Assembly (NCBI GenBank): GCA_910589415.1
Contig: CAJUUM010000031.1
Coordinates: 1,612,001 to 1,676,000, forward strand
DNA length: 64,000 nt
Reading direction: 5' to 3'
DNA from: Malachius bipustulatus
Lineage: Eukaryota; Arthropoda; Insecta; Coleoptera; Melyridae
The position numbers were made by a program, and so were the translations under genes. Shown here in pieces: positions 16,667 through 28,072 of this stretch. Below the pieces are notes generated by a model, which searched no databases, was not told the origin of the DNA, and worked only from the letters and a program-made list of their open reading frames with translations. Within the stretch, counting starts at the first letter, position 1, and the number at the start of each line of letters is the position of its first letter.

Positions 16667-19600
16667 TTATATATTGCCCGCTTCAGTGGTGGGGGGTAGT
16701 TTGTATCCAATTTCTAGCAGATGACTCAGTTGTTGTTCCACTTCAACATTCTCACGGTGTTTTTCAATATCTTTATGACCCCAAGCCAAAGTCTTATTGG
16801 TGAAAGGGATCAAAAATCGTTTATTGTCCTTGGATTTCAAAGCAACCTTCCTAACATAATTTGTGTACACGGTGTGCATATCGGAGCGAAACAGGTACAT
16901 TGTGCAATAAACCATTTTATTTTCCTCCACAACAGATTTGTAAAGTGCCAAACTGAGTTGTTGTTCAACGGCGGTTTTTACCACACCCTTGACTTTTTTA
17001 GTTACATCAGCCCCGTGCTTTACACAATACGATTTTGCCCCTGTACCATAATATTCACTCAATATTTCACCGTGATATTCATCTTTCATGCGACCAACTA
17101 CAGACGGCATTATCGGCATGTTGTGAACATTTCCCGGTTTATAATTACTCGTATCGTACAAGTCTAAATGTTCTTTCATGTCATTGTAAAAATTATCCGT
17201 TTCGACGCTTAATATAAGCGAGTCAGTGTCTGTGTATAATAGAGAAACCTTACTGCCATAGCGTTTTTTCAAATGGTTGTAAAAGAAATCGTACATTAGA
17301 TATTTAGCAATGTCCAAAATTACAAAGCCTACGTATAGGGGTCTATTGTAGTTGACTAAAGCCTTATTCATCTCAATTGCCACTAAATTTTCTGAAAATA
17401 CTTTTAAATCTTTAAAGTAGGGTTTTGATATTAGTGTTTCCGCACATAAACGTTTCCCATCCCTTTCCCAGGCAGACACCAGTTTGATATCTACCCTGTT
17501 CATTAAATTTTCACAGGTTTTACCAAAAATTGAATTGTTTTTCAATTTATAAGTATTCTTTTCGAACACTGTGGTGGCACTGTTCCTTTTTTCAGTGTTG
17601 AGTGTAATATAGGGCTTTAGCCATGTCGACTGTTTAAATTTTAAGACTCTGTGTATTTTTTTCAATACTAGTCCGTTTTCTAATGCTTGTTTTAGAGCTA
17701 AGTAATGGATAATGTACTTTTCTTTGTCTTGTAAATTTGGGATCAACTTCATATATTTGTCTTCTGGGGGTACTAGCGATTCTGGCATAAAGGGCATGTC
17801 ATTGTGCTCATCGTGTAACTGTTGGGGGTACTCTATATCCACCTCGTATACGTATCCGGTGTCGTCTGACTCGGACAGTTCAGATATGTCTACAGAGGTA
17901 ATTTCTAAAGGTGTTAACCATTGAAACCCACCGGTTGGAAGGGAGAATTCCATAGCCCTCCCATAAAGATTACACATATCTAAATACATTAAATAACTGG
18001 TGGGCTTGAATGGATTAAAATTTTCTAAAAATTTATTATTTGCAATGAATTTTCTAGTTATACATGTACTAACACCACCTCGAATGCCTTTTTGAAAGAA
18101 ATGTAGCATGTCCACGTCGGTTAGCAGCTCAAGCTCAATTTTAGTGTAGTATAACATCGCGTCCCAACTTATCCCCGGGGCTGTGTAATAATTACAGGGG
18201 TCCAGTTTGTACGTCTCCAAACAAACTTTTCTGTAGTTTTCAAATACGCAACATAGGAGCAGCACGTCTACTTTTAGATAAAGGTCAAAATATTCTCCTA
18301 ATGTTCTGCAAGAAAACGTGTTCCACACAATCTGTGCCCTCTGGTATTGTTCCTTCTTAATGTGTTGCTGTCTCAGTTCGTCAAAGAACATTTCTTTAGA
18401 GGGTAGGGATGTTTCGTCTAATTTGTCAAATGATGTTACATATGAATATGGGAACACGCCTTTTTGTTTCACCAGCATGAATTCGTCTTCGTTTGTAAAA
18501 TTTTTTCGCAAGTCGTCATGTGTTTTCAAGGTGGACGCTAGCGAGTCTAGAGAACTACTTAGAAAATTATAAGTGTCTAAGAATTTTAAATTTAGAAAAA
18601 CCTGCTTATTTCGACCCCCATCCTGTATTGTGTCGACTAGTATAGCTTTTGAAAAGGAAATATATTTTTCCTTGTTTTGAGCTATCACAGAAATATTTTC
18701 TTTATTGTGAGCCAAATCTTTCACAAATAGATGTGCATCGTAATTTTTCAAATTGTGGAAAAAGATAGGCAGGTTTAGTCTAAGTCTATAGTTTAGATTA
18801 CAAGTGGAATGGGCTGGTCCGCGGTATTCTCGAGTGACGTGACAATGATCTTTTACTTTGCAATCGCCTGCCGTGAAATTTTCCTCACATATGTGACATT
18901 TTGCAGCTGTCGAGAACTGTGCTTGTTCATCGGTAGTCAGGTCGCGCATCGGTAACGGTGTTTTCAAAAATTTGTTGTAAATGTCTAGTGCGTCTTGCTC
19001 TAGTCGTTCAATGAAAACTTTCGGTGAATCTTTACCCCTATAAGATACGAATTTTGAATGCTGGTCGTCAAAGCTGCATTTTATGTAATATGCGAATGAG
19101 CATGGGACATGCTTCACTTTTTTCAGAGTATACGATTCATTAACTTCTTCCCCACTCTCAATTGGTTCTAAAACACTTTCGAAATCTGCGTATATGACAA
19201 AGGGCGATTTAATTTTATTTTGAAAATTTTGGAATTTTAATATGTTCCCCGGCTGTGCTTTTCCAAACTTGTTTATTATCATTTTATTCGTAGGCAGTGT
19301 TAGTACTGTTTCCCCGCAGTCGTTTAACCGATGAGCATTCAGCCTTGCCTCTGTTCGAAAGAATTGTAGGCACCCGTGACAAATATATTTCTCCCCATCG
19401 CGTGCCGACAGTTGTTTAGATATCAGTCTACTTAAATTTTTGATATAGCAATAGTGTTTATTTCCTACATCGTCGCTAAGTAACAATAAATTTATGTGTA
19501 CAGGACGGATTTGTTTCGATAAATACAGAGGTCCGATAATTTGCGATCTGGTCCGTCCGTCTTGGTAGATTTGCTCCATCCCGTATACGTTTATAGAAAC

Positions 19601-20521
19601 GTTGTTGTTAGTCTCGAATTTTGTGATTTGCGTCAAGTCTACTGGGAATGTCATGTCTGTAAAGTCAAACACTTCCGAGTAGTGTGGGTAGGAGCTAGTT
19701 CTGTCCGGATTATCTCTGGCCTGGTATACCCCCGCCACCACCGCGTATGCAAAGCAATATTCGTCTGAATTTTTTATATTCACAACTGCCTTTTTTCGGC
19801 TAATGTCTGCAGGTAATTGTATGTAGGATGATGCTCTTAAGGGGTTATACTTATTTATATTTACTTCCAAATGTATAAAATGCAATAAAATCCACCCTGA
19901 ATCTCTTTCACAAAATTCCAATGCTTTCGAGTCCAAAAGTTTAATTTGATCGTGATAAATATTCTCTAAATCGTTCGCGTCCGTTAAAATAACATTTGGG
20001 GTGTTGTGTGATTTTTTTTCTAACTTGTCTTTATTCTCTAAATAGTATAACCCCGTCAGCGAAAAATTAACTTTAACCGACTTATGATTTGTAATTCCTT
20101 GTACCAGCAAACCTAGCACGGTGTTCTTGAGATCATTCATGAATTCTTCAACAGAAAGTCTTTTTTCCATATTCGTAATGCGGTAGCTGCATATACGATT
20201 TTTGAATACTCCGCTTATTACTTCCACATTACTCGTATGTGTGCCCCATAATTTGCCCCTGTGCAAGTTGCTTTTAATGTGATTGTTGTAATTGGTGTAG
20301 TCTTGTCCGCATTGTTGGCAATGGCCATCACAATTAGAATTTTTGCTCTTACCTATCCTCTGGCGTTTAGCTGGAGGACCGCTGGGATTCAGCTGTGGGC
20401 GTTTTTCAGGTAAAAGCCGCGGACGATTGCCTTGGGAGCTCCTCCCGCATGTTCCATCTTTGTGCCTCTTCAGGTTCCACTTGGTGGTGAAAGTTGCTTG
20501 ACACTCTTCACAAATATACAT
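16667..20521 (-). CDS. PolB: Protein-primed DNA polymerase B (Polinton pPolB)
   Basis: 1284 residues, full length. N-terminal zinc fingers: C4, C7, H20, C25, a second near 70-85 and a third near 380-400. An HNH/endonuclease VII-like zinc module (CHICEENF, DHCHVTREYRG, CNLNYR) spans about 540-580. The 3'-5' exonuclease has FVIYADFES (about 440), NLKNYDAHL (about 587) and the third motif near YNFLSSSLDSLA. Polymerase motifs: A, YLDMCNLYG (about 845); B, KLKNNSIFGK (about 990); C, YTDTDSL (about 1093). All catalytic Asp residues are present. Such enzymes start synthesis from a terminal protein at the element ends. TATAAATA on the coding strand (20551-20560) lies about 35 nt before ATG 20521. No breaks seen. 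Confidence 0.97.
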   Translation of the reverse strand: MYICEECQATFTTKWNLKRHKDGTCGRSSQGNRPRLLPEKRPQLNPSGPPAKRQRIGKSKNSNCDGHCQQCGQDYTNYNNHIKSNLHRGKLWGTHTSNVEVISGVFKNRICSYRITNMEKRLSVEEFMNDLKNTVLGLLVQGITNHKSVKVNFSLTGLYYLENKDKLEKKSHNTPNVILTDANDLENIYHDQIKLLDSKALEFCERDSGWILLHFIHLEVNINKYNPLRASSYIQLPADISRKKAVVNIKNSDEYCFAYAVVAGVYQARDNPDRTSSYPHYSEVFDFTDMTFPVDLTQITKFETNNNVSINVYGMEQIYQDGRTRSQIIGPLYLSKQIRPVHINLLLLSDDVGNKHYCYIKNLSRLISKQLSARDGEKYICHGCLQFFRTEARLNAHRLNDCGETVLTLPTNKMIINKFGKAQPGNILKFQNFQNKIKSPFVIYADFESVLEPIESGEEVNESYTLKKVKHVPCSFAYYIKCSFDDQHSKFVSYRGKDSPKVFIERLEQDALDIYNKFLKTPLPMRDLTTDEQAQFSTAAKCHICEENFTAGDCKVKDHCHVTREYRGPAHSTCNLNYRLRLNLPIFFHNLKNYDAHLFVKDLAHNKENISVIAQNKEKYISFSKAILVDTIQDGGRNKQVFLNLKFLDTYNFLSSSLDSLASTLKTHDDLRKNFTNEDEFMLVKQKGVFPYSYVTSFDKLDETSLPSKEMFFDELRQQHIKKEQYQRAQIVWNTFSCRTLGEYFDLYLKVDVLLLCCVFENYRKVCLETYKLDPCNYYTAPGISWDAMLYYTKIELELLTDVDMLHFFQKGIRGGVSTCITRKFIANNKFLENFNPFKPTSYLMYLDMCNLYGRAMEFSLPTGGFQWLTPLEITSVDISELSESDDTGYVYEVDIEYPQQLHDEHNDMPFMPESLVPPEDKYMKLIPNLQDKEKYIIHYLALKQALENGLVLKKIHRVLKFKQSTWLKPYITLNTEKRNSATTVFEKNTYKLKNNSIFGKTCENLMNRVDIKLVSAWERDGKRLCAETLISKPYFKDLKVFSENLVAIEMNKALVNYNRPLYVGFVILDIAKYLMYDFFYNHLKKRYGSKVSLLYTDTDSLILSVETDNFYNDMKEHLDLYDTSNYKPGNVHNMPIMPSVVGRMKDEYHGEILSEYYGTGAKSYCVKHGADVTKKVKGVVKTAVEQQLSLALYKSVVEENKMVYCTMYLFRSDMHTVYTNYVRKVALKSKDNKRFLIPFTNKTLAWGHKDIEKHRENVEVEQQLSHLLEIGYKLPPTTEAGNI

Positions 20522-20550
20522 GTCGACTAAATAATCACACGACTTGTCCT

Positions 20551-20560
20551 CTTATTTATA
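20551..20560 (-). promoter_or_regulatory. TATA-like box of the polymerase gene
   Basis: TATAAATAAG on the minus strand, about 30-40 nt upstream of the polymerase ATG and just inside the right terminal repeat, the mirror position of the TATA-like box of the alkB-like gene. Confidence 0.55.
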
Positions 20561-20580
20561 CCCAAAGGCCTTGCATTGGG

Positions 20581-21243
20581 TTTGCCGTCATGTCTAACAC
20601 CTTGACATTATTATATGCATTCCACAAATTTGCATAATTTAATTGACATAACTTATGAGATCTTTACATTTTGAAAATTTGCATCTAATTGACCTAATTT
20701 ATGAGGCCTTGACATTTTGAAAATTTGCATATTAGCACCGTGTATTTTGCGACCTTGAAATTTAATTATGAATAAATTTGCATCTAATTGACCTACTTAA
20801 ACTTGACATTTTGAAAATTTGCATATTAGCACCGTGTATTTTGCGACCTTGGAATTTAATTGGTTATGAATAAATTTGCATCTAATTGACCTACTTAAAC
20901 TTGACATTTTGAAAATTTGCATAATTTATGAGGTCATGACATTTTGAAAATTTGCATATTAGCATGGTTATGAATAAATTTGCATCTAATTGACCTACTT
21001 AAACTTGACATTTTGAAAATTTGCATAATTTATGAGGCCTTGACATTTTGAAAATTTGCATAATTCAATTGACCTAATTTATGAGGCCTTGACATTTTGA
21101 AAATTTGCATAATTTATGAGGTCATGACATTTTGTGACCTTGACATTTAATTATGAATAAATTTGCATCTAATTGACCTACTTAAATTACCCCCTCCACT
21201 TTTCTCCTCCGAAGTGAGCTAGAACTGTCCATTATTATCTACT
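20581..21243. repeat. Polinton right terminal inverted repeat, ~663 bp
   Basis: Inverted copy of the left repeat: innermost TTTGCCGTCATGTCTAAC at 20581 and outermost CCATTATTATCTACT ending at 21243. It contains about 13 copies of ATTTGCAT (inverse of ATGCAAAT). Shorter than the left repeat by roughly 210 bp because internal units are missing. Confidence 0.92.
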
Positions 21244-21249
21244 GAGATC
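21244..21249. repeat. Polinton target-site duplication, right copy (GAGATC)
   Basis: Exact copy of 5014-5019 directly after the terminal CTACT of the element. Confidence 0.95.
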
Positions 21250-22069
21250 TTATTTTCGGCATATCTTTTTTGTTATTGGAAATTAATAAATAATTTTTGG
21301 TAGGCTTGCATAAGTCGGCAAGAGCTACCCATCTGACATTTTAAAAATTTTCAAAGCCGACTAGATCTTAGAGTTTTCATAGTCAACTTTCGTCATTCTT
21401 ATTGCCGCCATATTGTTTTTTAATTTCGTTCCGTATGAAAAAAATAATGGAAACCAAAAACTAATAAACTTCAAAAAAAAAATTTCAAAAATGTTTGTTA
21501 TTTTTTTTTGAAAAAGACAACTTTTTAGACCGAATATCAGAGAAATCAAAAAACTATAAGGCAAGCAGTATGACTTCATACTGACCTATTTCAGCGAAAA
21601 ATTTTCTGTTTTTTTGTAAAAAGAAGAAGAATAAAACTTTTGGAATTTTTTTCTGAAGTTTATTAATTTTTGGTTTCCATTATTTTCTTCTTATCGTACG
21701 ACATAAAAAAATAATATGGCGGCCATAAGAAAAACGAAAAGTTGACTATGAAAACTCTGGGATCTAGTCGGCTTTGAACATTTTTTAAACGTCAGATGAA
21801 TAGCTCATGACGGCTTATGAGCGATTATTTATATAACGAAAAATTATTTAATAATTTCCAATTGTAAGAAAGATATGGAAAAAATATTATTTCTCGATTT
21901 TTCAGTTTTTTCAGGATATTTCCGGAAATACTGGGCATATTTCAAATTTCTTTTTCGCAAAATCCTCATTTAAAAATAGCGCAACTTTTCACTACTTTAA
22001 CCAATCTCGTATCTTCAATGGTTTAGGATATCCCTGCGTAGTGGCCCCTTAAATAGTTCTAACCCTGTA

Positions 22070-22930
22070 TACAGTGCGCGAGAAAAGTAAGGAATAAATT
22101 CTCTAACTTTGAAAAAAAAACTTTCTAAAAAATGCAAAAACATGTCAACTGTTATTTTTAAACTGTCATTCGGGAAAGTAGTTGTCAACCCCTCCCCTTC
22201 GAAATGAAATTATTAAAAAATTAACTGTCATTCGATTTAAACAATTATTCTTTTGTTGTGTTCTGCATAAAAAAATCTATCAATGAAGGTGTCGCAGGGG
22301 ATACTTTTCCATTTGACTTTTCGAAGATGGGATTGCTACCCCTTAGGGGTAACAAGGTGGGGGGTATAACAACATTTGTACTTTCTTTGCTCCGTTTTTT
22401 TTGGCGACGCGTGGAGAAATTTCAGATTCTTAAAAAAAATTTAATCACCCTGTATAAACATTTTATCTACATCATAGGATAGTACATGAAAAATAAAACC
22501 AGTACACTAGTACACCAAATAAAAAAAAAAACAAAGAAAGTACAAATGATGTTTCTACACCATAGAATAGTACCTACTTACATAAAAAGTTAAAATAGGG
22601 ACATGTAAGCCGTTTTTCTCTATGATGACCGGTTTTCGTGGTACTTGAACTTCAAAAATGACGATTTTCCTTGTTTATAACTCACAAACTTCAGAATTTA
22701 AACACCAACTGTAAAAGCTAATCTTATTTTTTCTTCTCAGACAATCTAAAAATATAACATAGGGAGCATTTCATTAAAAAAACATAACTTTGATATGCGA
22801 TTCTCATATGGGACACTCTGTATAGTCCAAAATAATTTTAAATAATGGCCATTGTGATCCTGTACTCGAATTTTTTTTTTAAGTCCATCGTTTGGCCCAT
22901 AGAGACTGCTTCGAATGAGCTGGGACACCT
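22070..22930. other. Repeat fragments, no gene
   Basis: About 22370-22930 is a degenerate copy of the repeat unit also found at 34764-35157 and within 58042-58905 (shared blocks ACGCGTGGAGAAAT, ATAGGGACATGTAAGCC, GCTTCGAATGAGCTGGG). The first 300 bp begin with GTGCGCGAGAAAAG and are otherwise unassigned. Confidence 0.6.
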
Positions 22931-24854
22931 CCCAACTAGCAAAATAAGTTCTATTTCCGTATTTAATGCCTAAATATATACCTGTAAGTTCAAAGTACTA
23001 GGAGTAGTACCGTCTTATTTCCATATTTGAGAAGTAAATTCTACCAAAATGGGGAATAATTTCAAGTCTTTGTTTGGTATTTTTTAGGTAGAATTTACTG
23101 TTCGATGCACTAGCAAAACAGGTAAAAAATTAGTAACAGTAACGTTCTGGTTTAGGAATTTATACTTTAAAGTTACTTGAATAAAATGAGGAGTGGCCTA
23201 ATAATATGTCTATCTCCGTTCTGGTTGTTTGTTTCTATTCAACTTTACAAAGAAGCTATGTAACTGTAACTGCTCTTTACTTCTCTGTCTCGATCGACAT
23301 CGTCACTTTCAACAAAATGGTCTAGTCACAAATAATATAAGTATACCTAGTAGAAATAGTTGGTACTTATATTGAAATTTACATTCGCGACAATAGCTCT
23401 CCGGTAGGGAAAATTTTTAAACGCACGTTGACTTACTGACAAACATGTGAGTTATACTTCGAAAAATTACAACGCGCTTGAAAAAAAAGTTCATTTGGAT
23501 AAAAAAATTAACATAAAAAAATTATTTCATATAATATAAAAATTTTTTTAAAGCAAGAAACTTAAAAATTCGTTAATGTATAGACACATATTCGATAATG
23601 ATCTCGAACTATACTCGAAGATGACTTCCGAAATTAATTAAAACATCAACATTTCCTTTTTATTTGGGAACATAATTTAAAGGCTATAATGGCTTCCATT
23701 TTAACAACTACAAACATGGCGATAACATACACAATATAAAAAGTGTACTTGTTAGTTGCAGTTGCTAACATAAAGCACTTGATAGTATATCCCGCACTTT
23801 ACAGTAAGTACATGATACGTACATTAGTTAACTTTAAAGTAATTTATTTATTAATATATTTATGAGAACTTATGCATCGCACTGTCTATTCTCTTAGTCG
23901 TTGTGAAAAGTTAATTTGTTTACAACAGATTCATCATTTCTTTCTGCTTCAAGAATAAAATCTGATAATGCCTCATCGTCATCATCATAATACGCGACTT
24001 CAGTCTCCAGAATATTTTTTTCGTTACCATGTTCTTCAGAATCGGAATTGTGAGTAACTGTGAAGGACGCACTGCTTTGTCTTTCAAAATTCTGGTTGGT
24101 TTGACTATTTTGCTTGGTCACGTGAAATAATTTTTCACATTATCGACCTGCTATAGCAGATTTACTACTATTCGAATCACTTTCCTATAAAATGTGGATG
24201 AATGGCGGAACGGCTAACGTTTTTGTTCCACTCGACCTTCACGCACTTGATTAGCCATTTTTATTCCCAACAGACTGATCAACTACCACTACCACACAAA
24301 GTAGGTATAATAATAGCACTAACATGGTATATTACCATAAAGTAGACTTTTGAGGAAACCTGTACTTTATAGTATTTTCAGTCAGGTGAATTATACTTCC
24401 AGGTGATTCCACTCTATCACAAACACTTAGCTAGAACTTGAAAATTGTACTTGTTGGTTGTTTACTCCAAAGTAGATATTGAAGTTCATTCTAAGTATCA
24501 ATAACTTATAAAAAGAACTTACTAGTTAAACAGTCTTTATAGTATTTATTGGGTAACCGGACCAGAACTTTTCACTATATCTTGTTACCTGTTATCAACC
24601 GTAAAGCTACATATTCTTACAAGTCATATATAAGTTGAAAATTTGCTAAACGAAACTTTCCATAATTACCTCAAAGTAAATACTCGATGGGGTAATACAT
24701 TTTAGGTGATAATACTCCTTTAGCACTACTAAAATGTCGCTAGAAGTACTGCACAGTTATAAGTTATAAATTTGGTATAATATTTGTATTTTATACTTAT
24801 TCAAAGCAAAATAACCTTCCAACAGAGATTCTGTTACTTAATTTGCTAGTTGGG
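22931..24854. mobile_element. 1.9-kb non-autonomous element with CCCAACTAGCAAA termini
   Basis: CCCAACTAGCAAA at 22931 is mirrored by TTTGCTAGTTGGG ending at 24854. It interrupts a MITE copy: the left flank ends in GCTGGGACAC-like sequence and the right flank resumes CTGTATA, which are contiguous in the copy ending near 58905. The target duplication is short or ambiguous. Inside, further ACTAGCAAA and TTCTACC motifs recur, and one 75-codon minus-strand frame (23894-24121) encodes an Asp/Glu/Ser-rich peptide unlike any transposase. Confidence 0.65.
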
Positions 24855-25168
24855 CTGTATAGGGGTGGAGGACGTATCTACAGTAACACCAGGAATGTAT
24901 TCATTTGATTTGCAAAAGCATGGTTAGCAAAATAAAAACGGAACTAAAAATCGGTCTATAGAGTTCGGTCTTGGTTAGCACCGCGTATACGGTGCATTTT
25001 TTAAAGTGTTGCCATAGAATAGAGAATAGCATGTAAAAAAATACACCATGTTAACTTATGATGTCTTGTAGTTTGGAAGTCTTTTTGAATTTTCAATAAT
25101 AGTTTACATGCCATCTACTTTACAATACGATCTTTCAGAAAAGCCGGTCGTAGTTTAATTTAATTATA
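24855..25168. repeat. Dispersed repeat shared with 49357-49520
   Basis: The block starting GGGGTGGAGGACGTA and continuing through the GCAT-GGTTA region is repeated with mismatches near 49363. No coding capacity. Confidence 0.55.
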
Positions 25169-28072
25169 CAGGTGTCCCATTTAGGTAAAATGGACTGCAT
25201 GAAACGGTAAGAGATACGAAGTCGGTTAAATTACAAAAAACTTGCGCTGTTTTGAGACGAGTATTTGGTAATTTTTTTTTCGCAATATTCCCAGAATTTC
25301 CTGAAATATCCTGAAAAAACTTAAAACATGCAGATTTATTATTTTAGCCTATCTTCTTTATTATTGAAAAGAAATCTATAATTTTTTGTAGGTTTACATA
25401 AGCCGTAATGAGATATTTATTTGACGTTTCCAAAAATTTCCAAAGCCGACTAGATCTTGGGATTTTCAAAGTCAATTTTTGTTTTTCTTACGGCCGCCAT
25501 GTTGTTTTTCGTGCTATTCGCTATAGAAAAAATCAAGGAAACCAAAAATACATCACGTTGCAAATAATTTTGAAATTTTTTTTCTTCTTTTTCAAAAATA
25601 AAGAAAAAAATTTTTTACCGAATGTCAAAAAGTGCATTTTTTAAGTGTTGCCATAGGTAATAATCTGTAAAAAATTACACCCTATATTAACTTATGTTGT
25701 ACCCATTGTAATTTAGAAGTCGTTTTAAATTTTCAACAATAGTAATACAACAGTAAAACATTCGGTAATTTTTTTTTTATTTTACCTCTTACCCACCCAG
25801 CACCCCTATTTCGCTCATCGGTCTCGAAAAAATTGATGGAACTTAGGATACGCGGATTTTGTTAATATTGTTCATAATAATTACTAAAATTAACAAAATT
25901 TAAAAAAAAACTAACGACAAGCGAAATTTTTTACCTAAATTAAAAAACTTTCTGTCGCATTTTTATATATTTTTGGTGCAAAGTGTATACGACACGAAAA
26001 AACCATATCTAAGAACTTCGGGTATATTTTCTGTTTAATAAGAAATGAACATAAAGCAACATTTAAATTCCATTAGGTCACAAAAATGTTCACTTATCAT
26101 ATTTTATAAGGTATTATTTTTATAATTGGGTTTTAGGTTCCGGCTTACTATTTTCGAAGTTACCGATCGAAAGTTTAACGTTTCGGGACTGATTAGACCC
26201 TTAATAAGTAAAGTATGATACGATTAAGTTTAAAAATTCAGATGTGACGTTACAGTAACCTGACGTTACAGTAACCGTCCGAATTAATATTTTTAATTTC
26301 ACCAGAAAATGTCAAACAGTTAAATGTCAAGTTGTGAACGACCGTAAATTATTGAACCGCTTACGTTAATTTGAGAGAGCCACTGACAACTACAGAAAAA
26401 CCAATGTTGACGTGTACTTATTTATGCGGGATGGAGTGTTTAGACAAACTGGACGGTTACTATAAAAACCACGTATATGAAACAAAATAAATCGAACTAT
26501 CAAAAGGATGTGTATTCTTAATCGATAAGTATGACTTTTTAAACTTTATCGGACTATACAAATAAAAATTAAAAATTAAACACATGTCATTTAGATTTGT
26601 CAAAATATAAAATAAATGTCTGATCAATGGACTAATTAGTCCCGAAACGTTAAACTTTCGATTGGTAACTTCGAAAATAGTAAGCCGGAACCTAAAACCC
26701 AATTATCAAAATAATACCTAATATACTTCATCAGCGGCAGTTAGTTCAATCTCTACAATTTTCTAATTCTTATCATTTATATTCCCTTATAATAGGCAAT
26801 AATATTACTTCACTTCAGTTTGCTAAAACTGAATTTTAAAAAAAATATGTGATTTTAACAACTTTAAAATATACTCATCGCAATTCACAAATAAACACCT
26901 TTGATGTTCAATTGACCTAAAAGCTCAATTTACATTCATTTTTTATCAACTTGAAAATAAACTTGATCTTGTTTTCTTCCTGTTAAATACACGTTGCACC
27001 AATTACATAAAAAAAATGTGACAATTATTTTAAAAATTCGACAATTTCGCTGCTGGTATTAATTTCTATTGCTCCTATGGATTTTCTAATTATTATAAAC
27101 AATGTAAACTAATATCGTAGTCAAAATATTTCAAATTCAAAATAACACTGAGAAAAATGAGCAAAAAATTTAAATTTCAAAACCCATAAAAAAATAATTT
27201 CATTCATAAGTTCATAACTGACATTACATTGGTTGAGTATTTAAGGAGTGTTGAAATTTTTACAATTTTTAACAAAATTTTTACAAAATTTCTACATTTA
27301 AAACACTTCTAGTTTTGTAAAAAAAAAAATATTATATTATGTTAAATATGATGTTTATTGTGATTTTGAAATTAAAAAAAAAAACTTTTCCTAGTATTAA
27401 AAAAAAATTAGGAAATCAAAAATCTGTCATAATCTGTCATAATCGAAAAAAATAATTCTTGTTTTCCCAAAAAGAGGTTTTTCTTCGAATGAGGTTGATA
27501 TGACGTGATATTGCTAGCCTTATGATTTATTATTATTACATTAGGTGAAAAAAGTTTTTTTTAATAAGAATCTAAGTTTGAAAAAAAAGAATGCGACAGA
27601 TCTTTGGTTTCATTCTACCGAAAGACATGGAAAAACAATATCGCAGCTACAAGGGAAACAAAAGTAGACCATGAAAACTCTGGTCGGCTTTGAAAATTTG
27701 TGAAATGCCAAAAATGGGAAAGGATCAAGACAATAACTTACGAAAAATAATGAATAAATTTTTAATAATAAATAAGATATGGCTAAAATAAGAAAAAAGT
27801 TTGTGCATGGGTTCTAAGGTTCATAGAAAATAAAAAAGGCGATCCACGAACTTTCATTTTACTATTCGTCTATTCGTCTTTAAAATAAAAAAAATCGATT
27901 TTCCAGTTTTTTTCAGGATACTTCAGCAAAGGCTGTAGTTTTGTCGATTTTTTTTCAGATTCTTAACGTATTCTTAACTTGTGCAACTTTTCTCTTCGAC
28001 CTCATACCTATCTCTTACCGTATCAGAGCATGCAGTGATGAGTATCGAATTTTTAATCACCCTGCTGTACAG
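25169..28072. mobile_element. Degenerate foldback pair, nested
   Basis: The left arm (from CAGGTGTCCCATTTAGG at 25169, with GGTAAGAGATACGAAGTCGG) is matched in inverted orientation near 27600-28060. The arms belong to the family of the element split by the Polinton (shared AGCCGACTAGATC and GGCCGCCAT blocks). The interior is unrelated and includes the palindrome at 26110-26718. A poly-purine/poly-pyrimidine-rich filler makes up the rest. Confidence 0.6.
26110..26718. mobile_element. Palindromic MITE, 609 bp
   Basis: About 100 bp at the left (GGTATTATTTT then TTGGGTTTTAGGTTCCGGC and CGAAAGTTTAACGTTTCGGG) are mirrored at 26630-26718. The ORF at 26460-26702 simply reads through the right arm and is not a gene. 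Confidence 0.75.

Larger units (their letters stand above)
5020..21243. mobile_element. Complete Polinton (Maverick) virus-like element, 16,224 bp
   Basis: Bounded by terminal inverted repeats and an exact 6-bp duplication. Encodes the defining Polinton set: protein-primed DNA polymerase B, DDE integrase with chromodomain, A32-type packaging ATPase, adenain-like protease, minor (penton-type) and major (double-jelly-roll) capsid proteins. Additional genes are an ALKBH2-type dioxygenase, a spliced small gene, an acidic helical ORF, a RING protein, a phospholipase-A2 protein and a small membrane protein. Genes run in blocks on both strands: minus for integrase to ATPase, plus for the virion genes, minus for the polymerase. 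Polymerase, integrase, ATPase and both capsid genes are open from start to stop, suggesting recent insertion. Three possible lesions are listed separately. Confidence 0.97.
4840..22067. mobile_element. Foldback element split by the Polinton
   Basis: Outer ends are CAGGGTTAGAACTATTTA at 4840 and its inverted copy ending at 22067, flanked by TA (4838-4839 and 22068-22069). Removing the Polinton and one target duplication leaves about 1.0 kb, nearly all of it a palindrome: the arm leaving 4840 is matched by the arm arriving from about 21600 to 22067. The Polinton entered one arm; the undisturbed partner of the target site is near 21890-21905. Related arms occur at 25169-28072 and about 49150-50860. 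Confidence 0.85.

Noticed and set aside
16282..20200. Plus-strand ORFs inside the polymerase and its downstream gene (for example 16721-17167)
   Set aside because: Antisense shadows of long, motif-bearing minus-strand genes.
23894..24121. Acidic 75-codon frame in the CCCAACTAGC element
   Set aside because: Too short and low in complexity to call a gene; kept only as a remark on the element.
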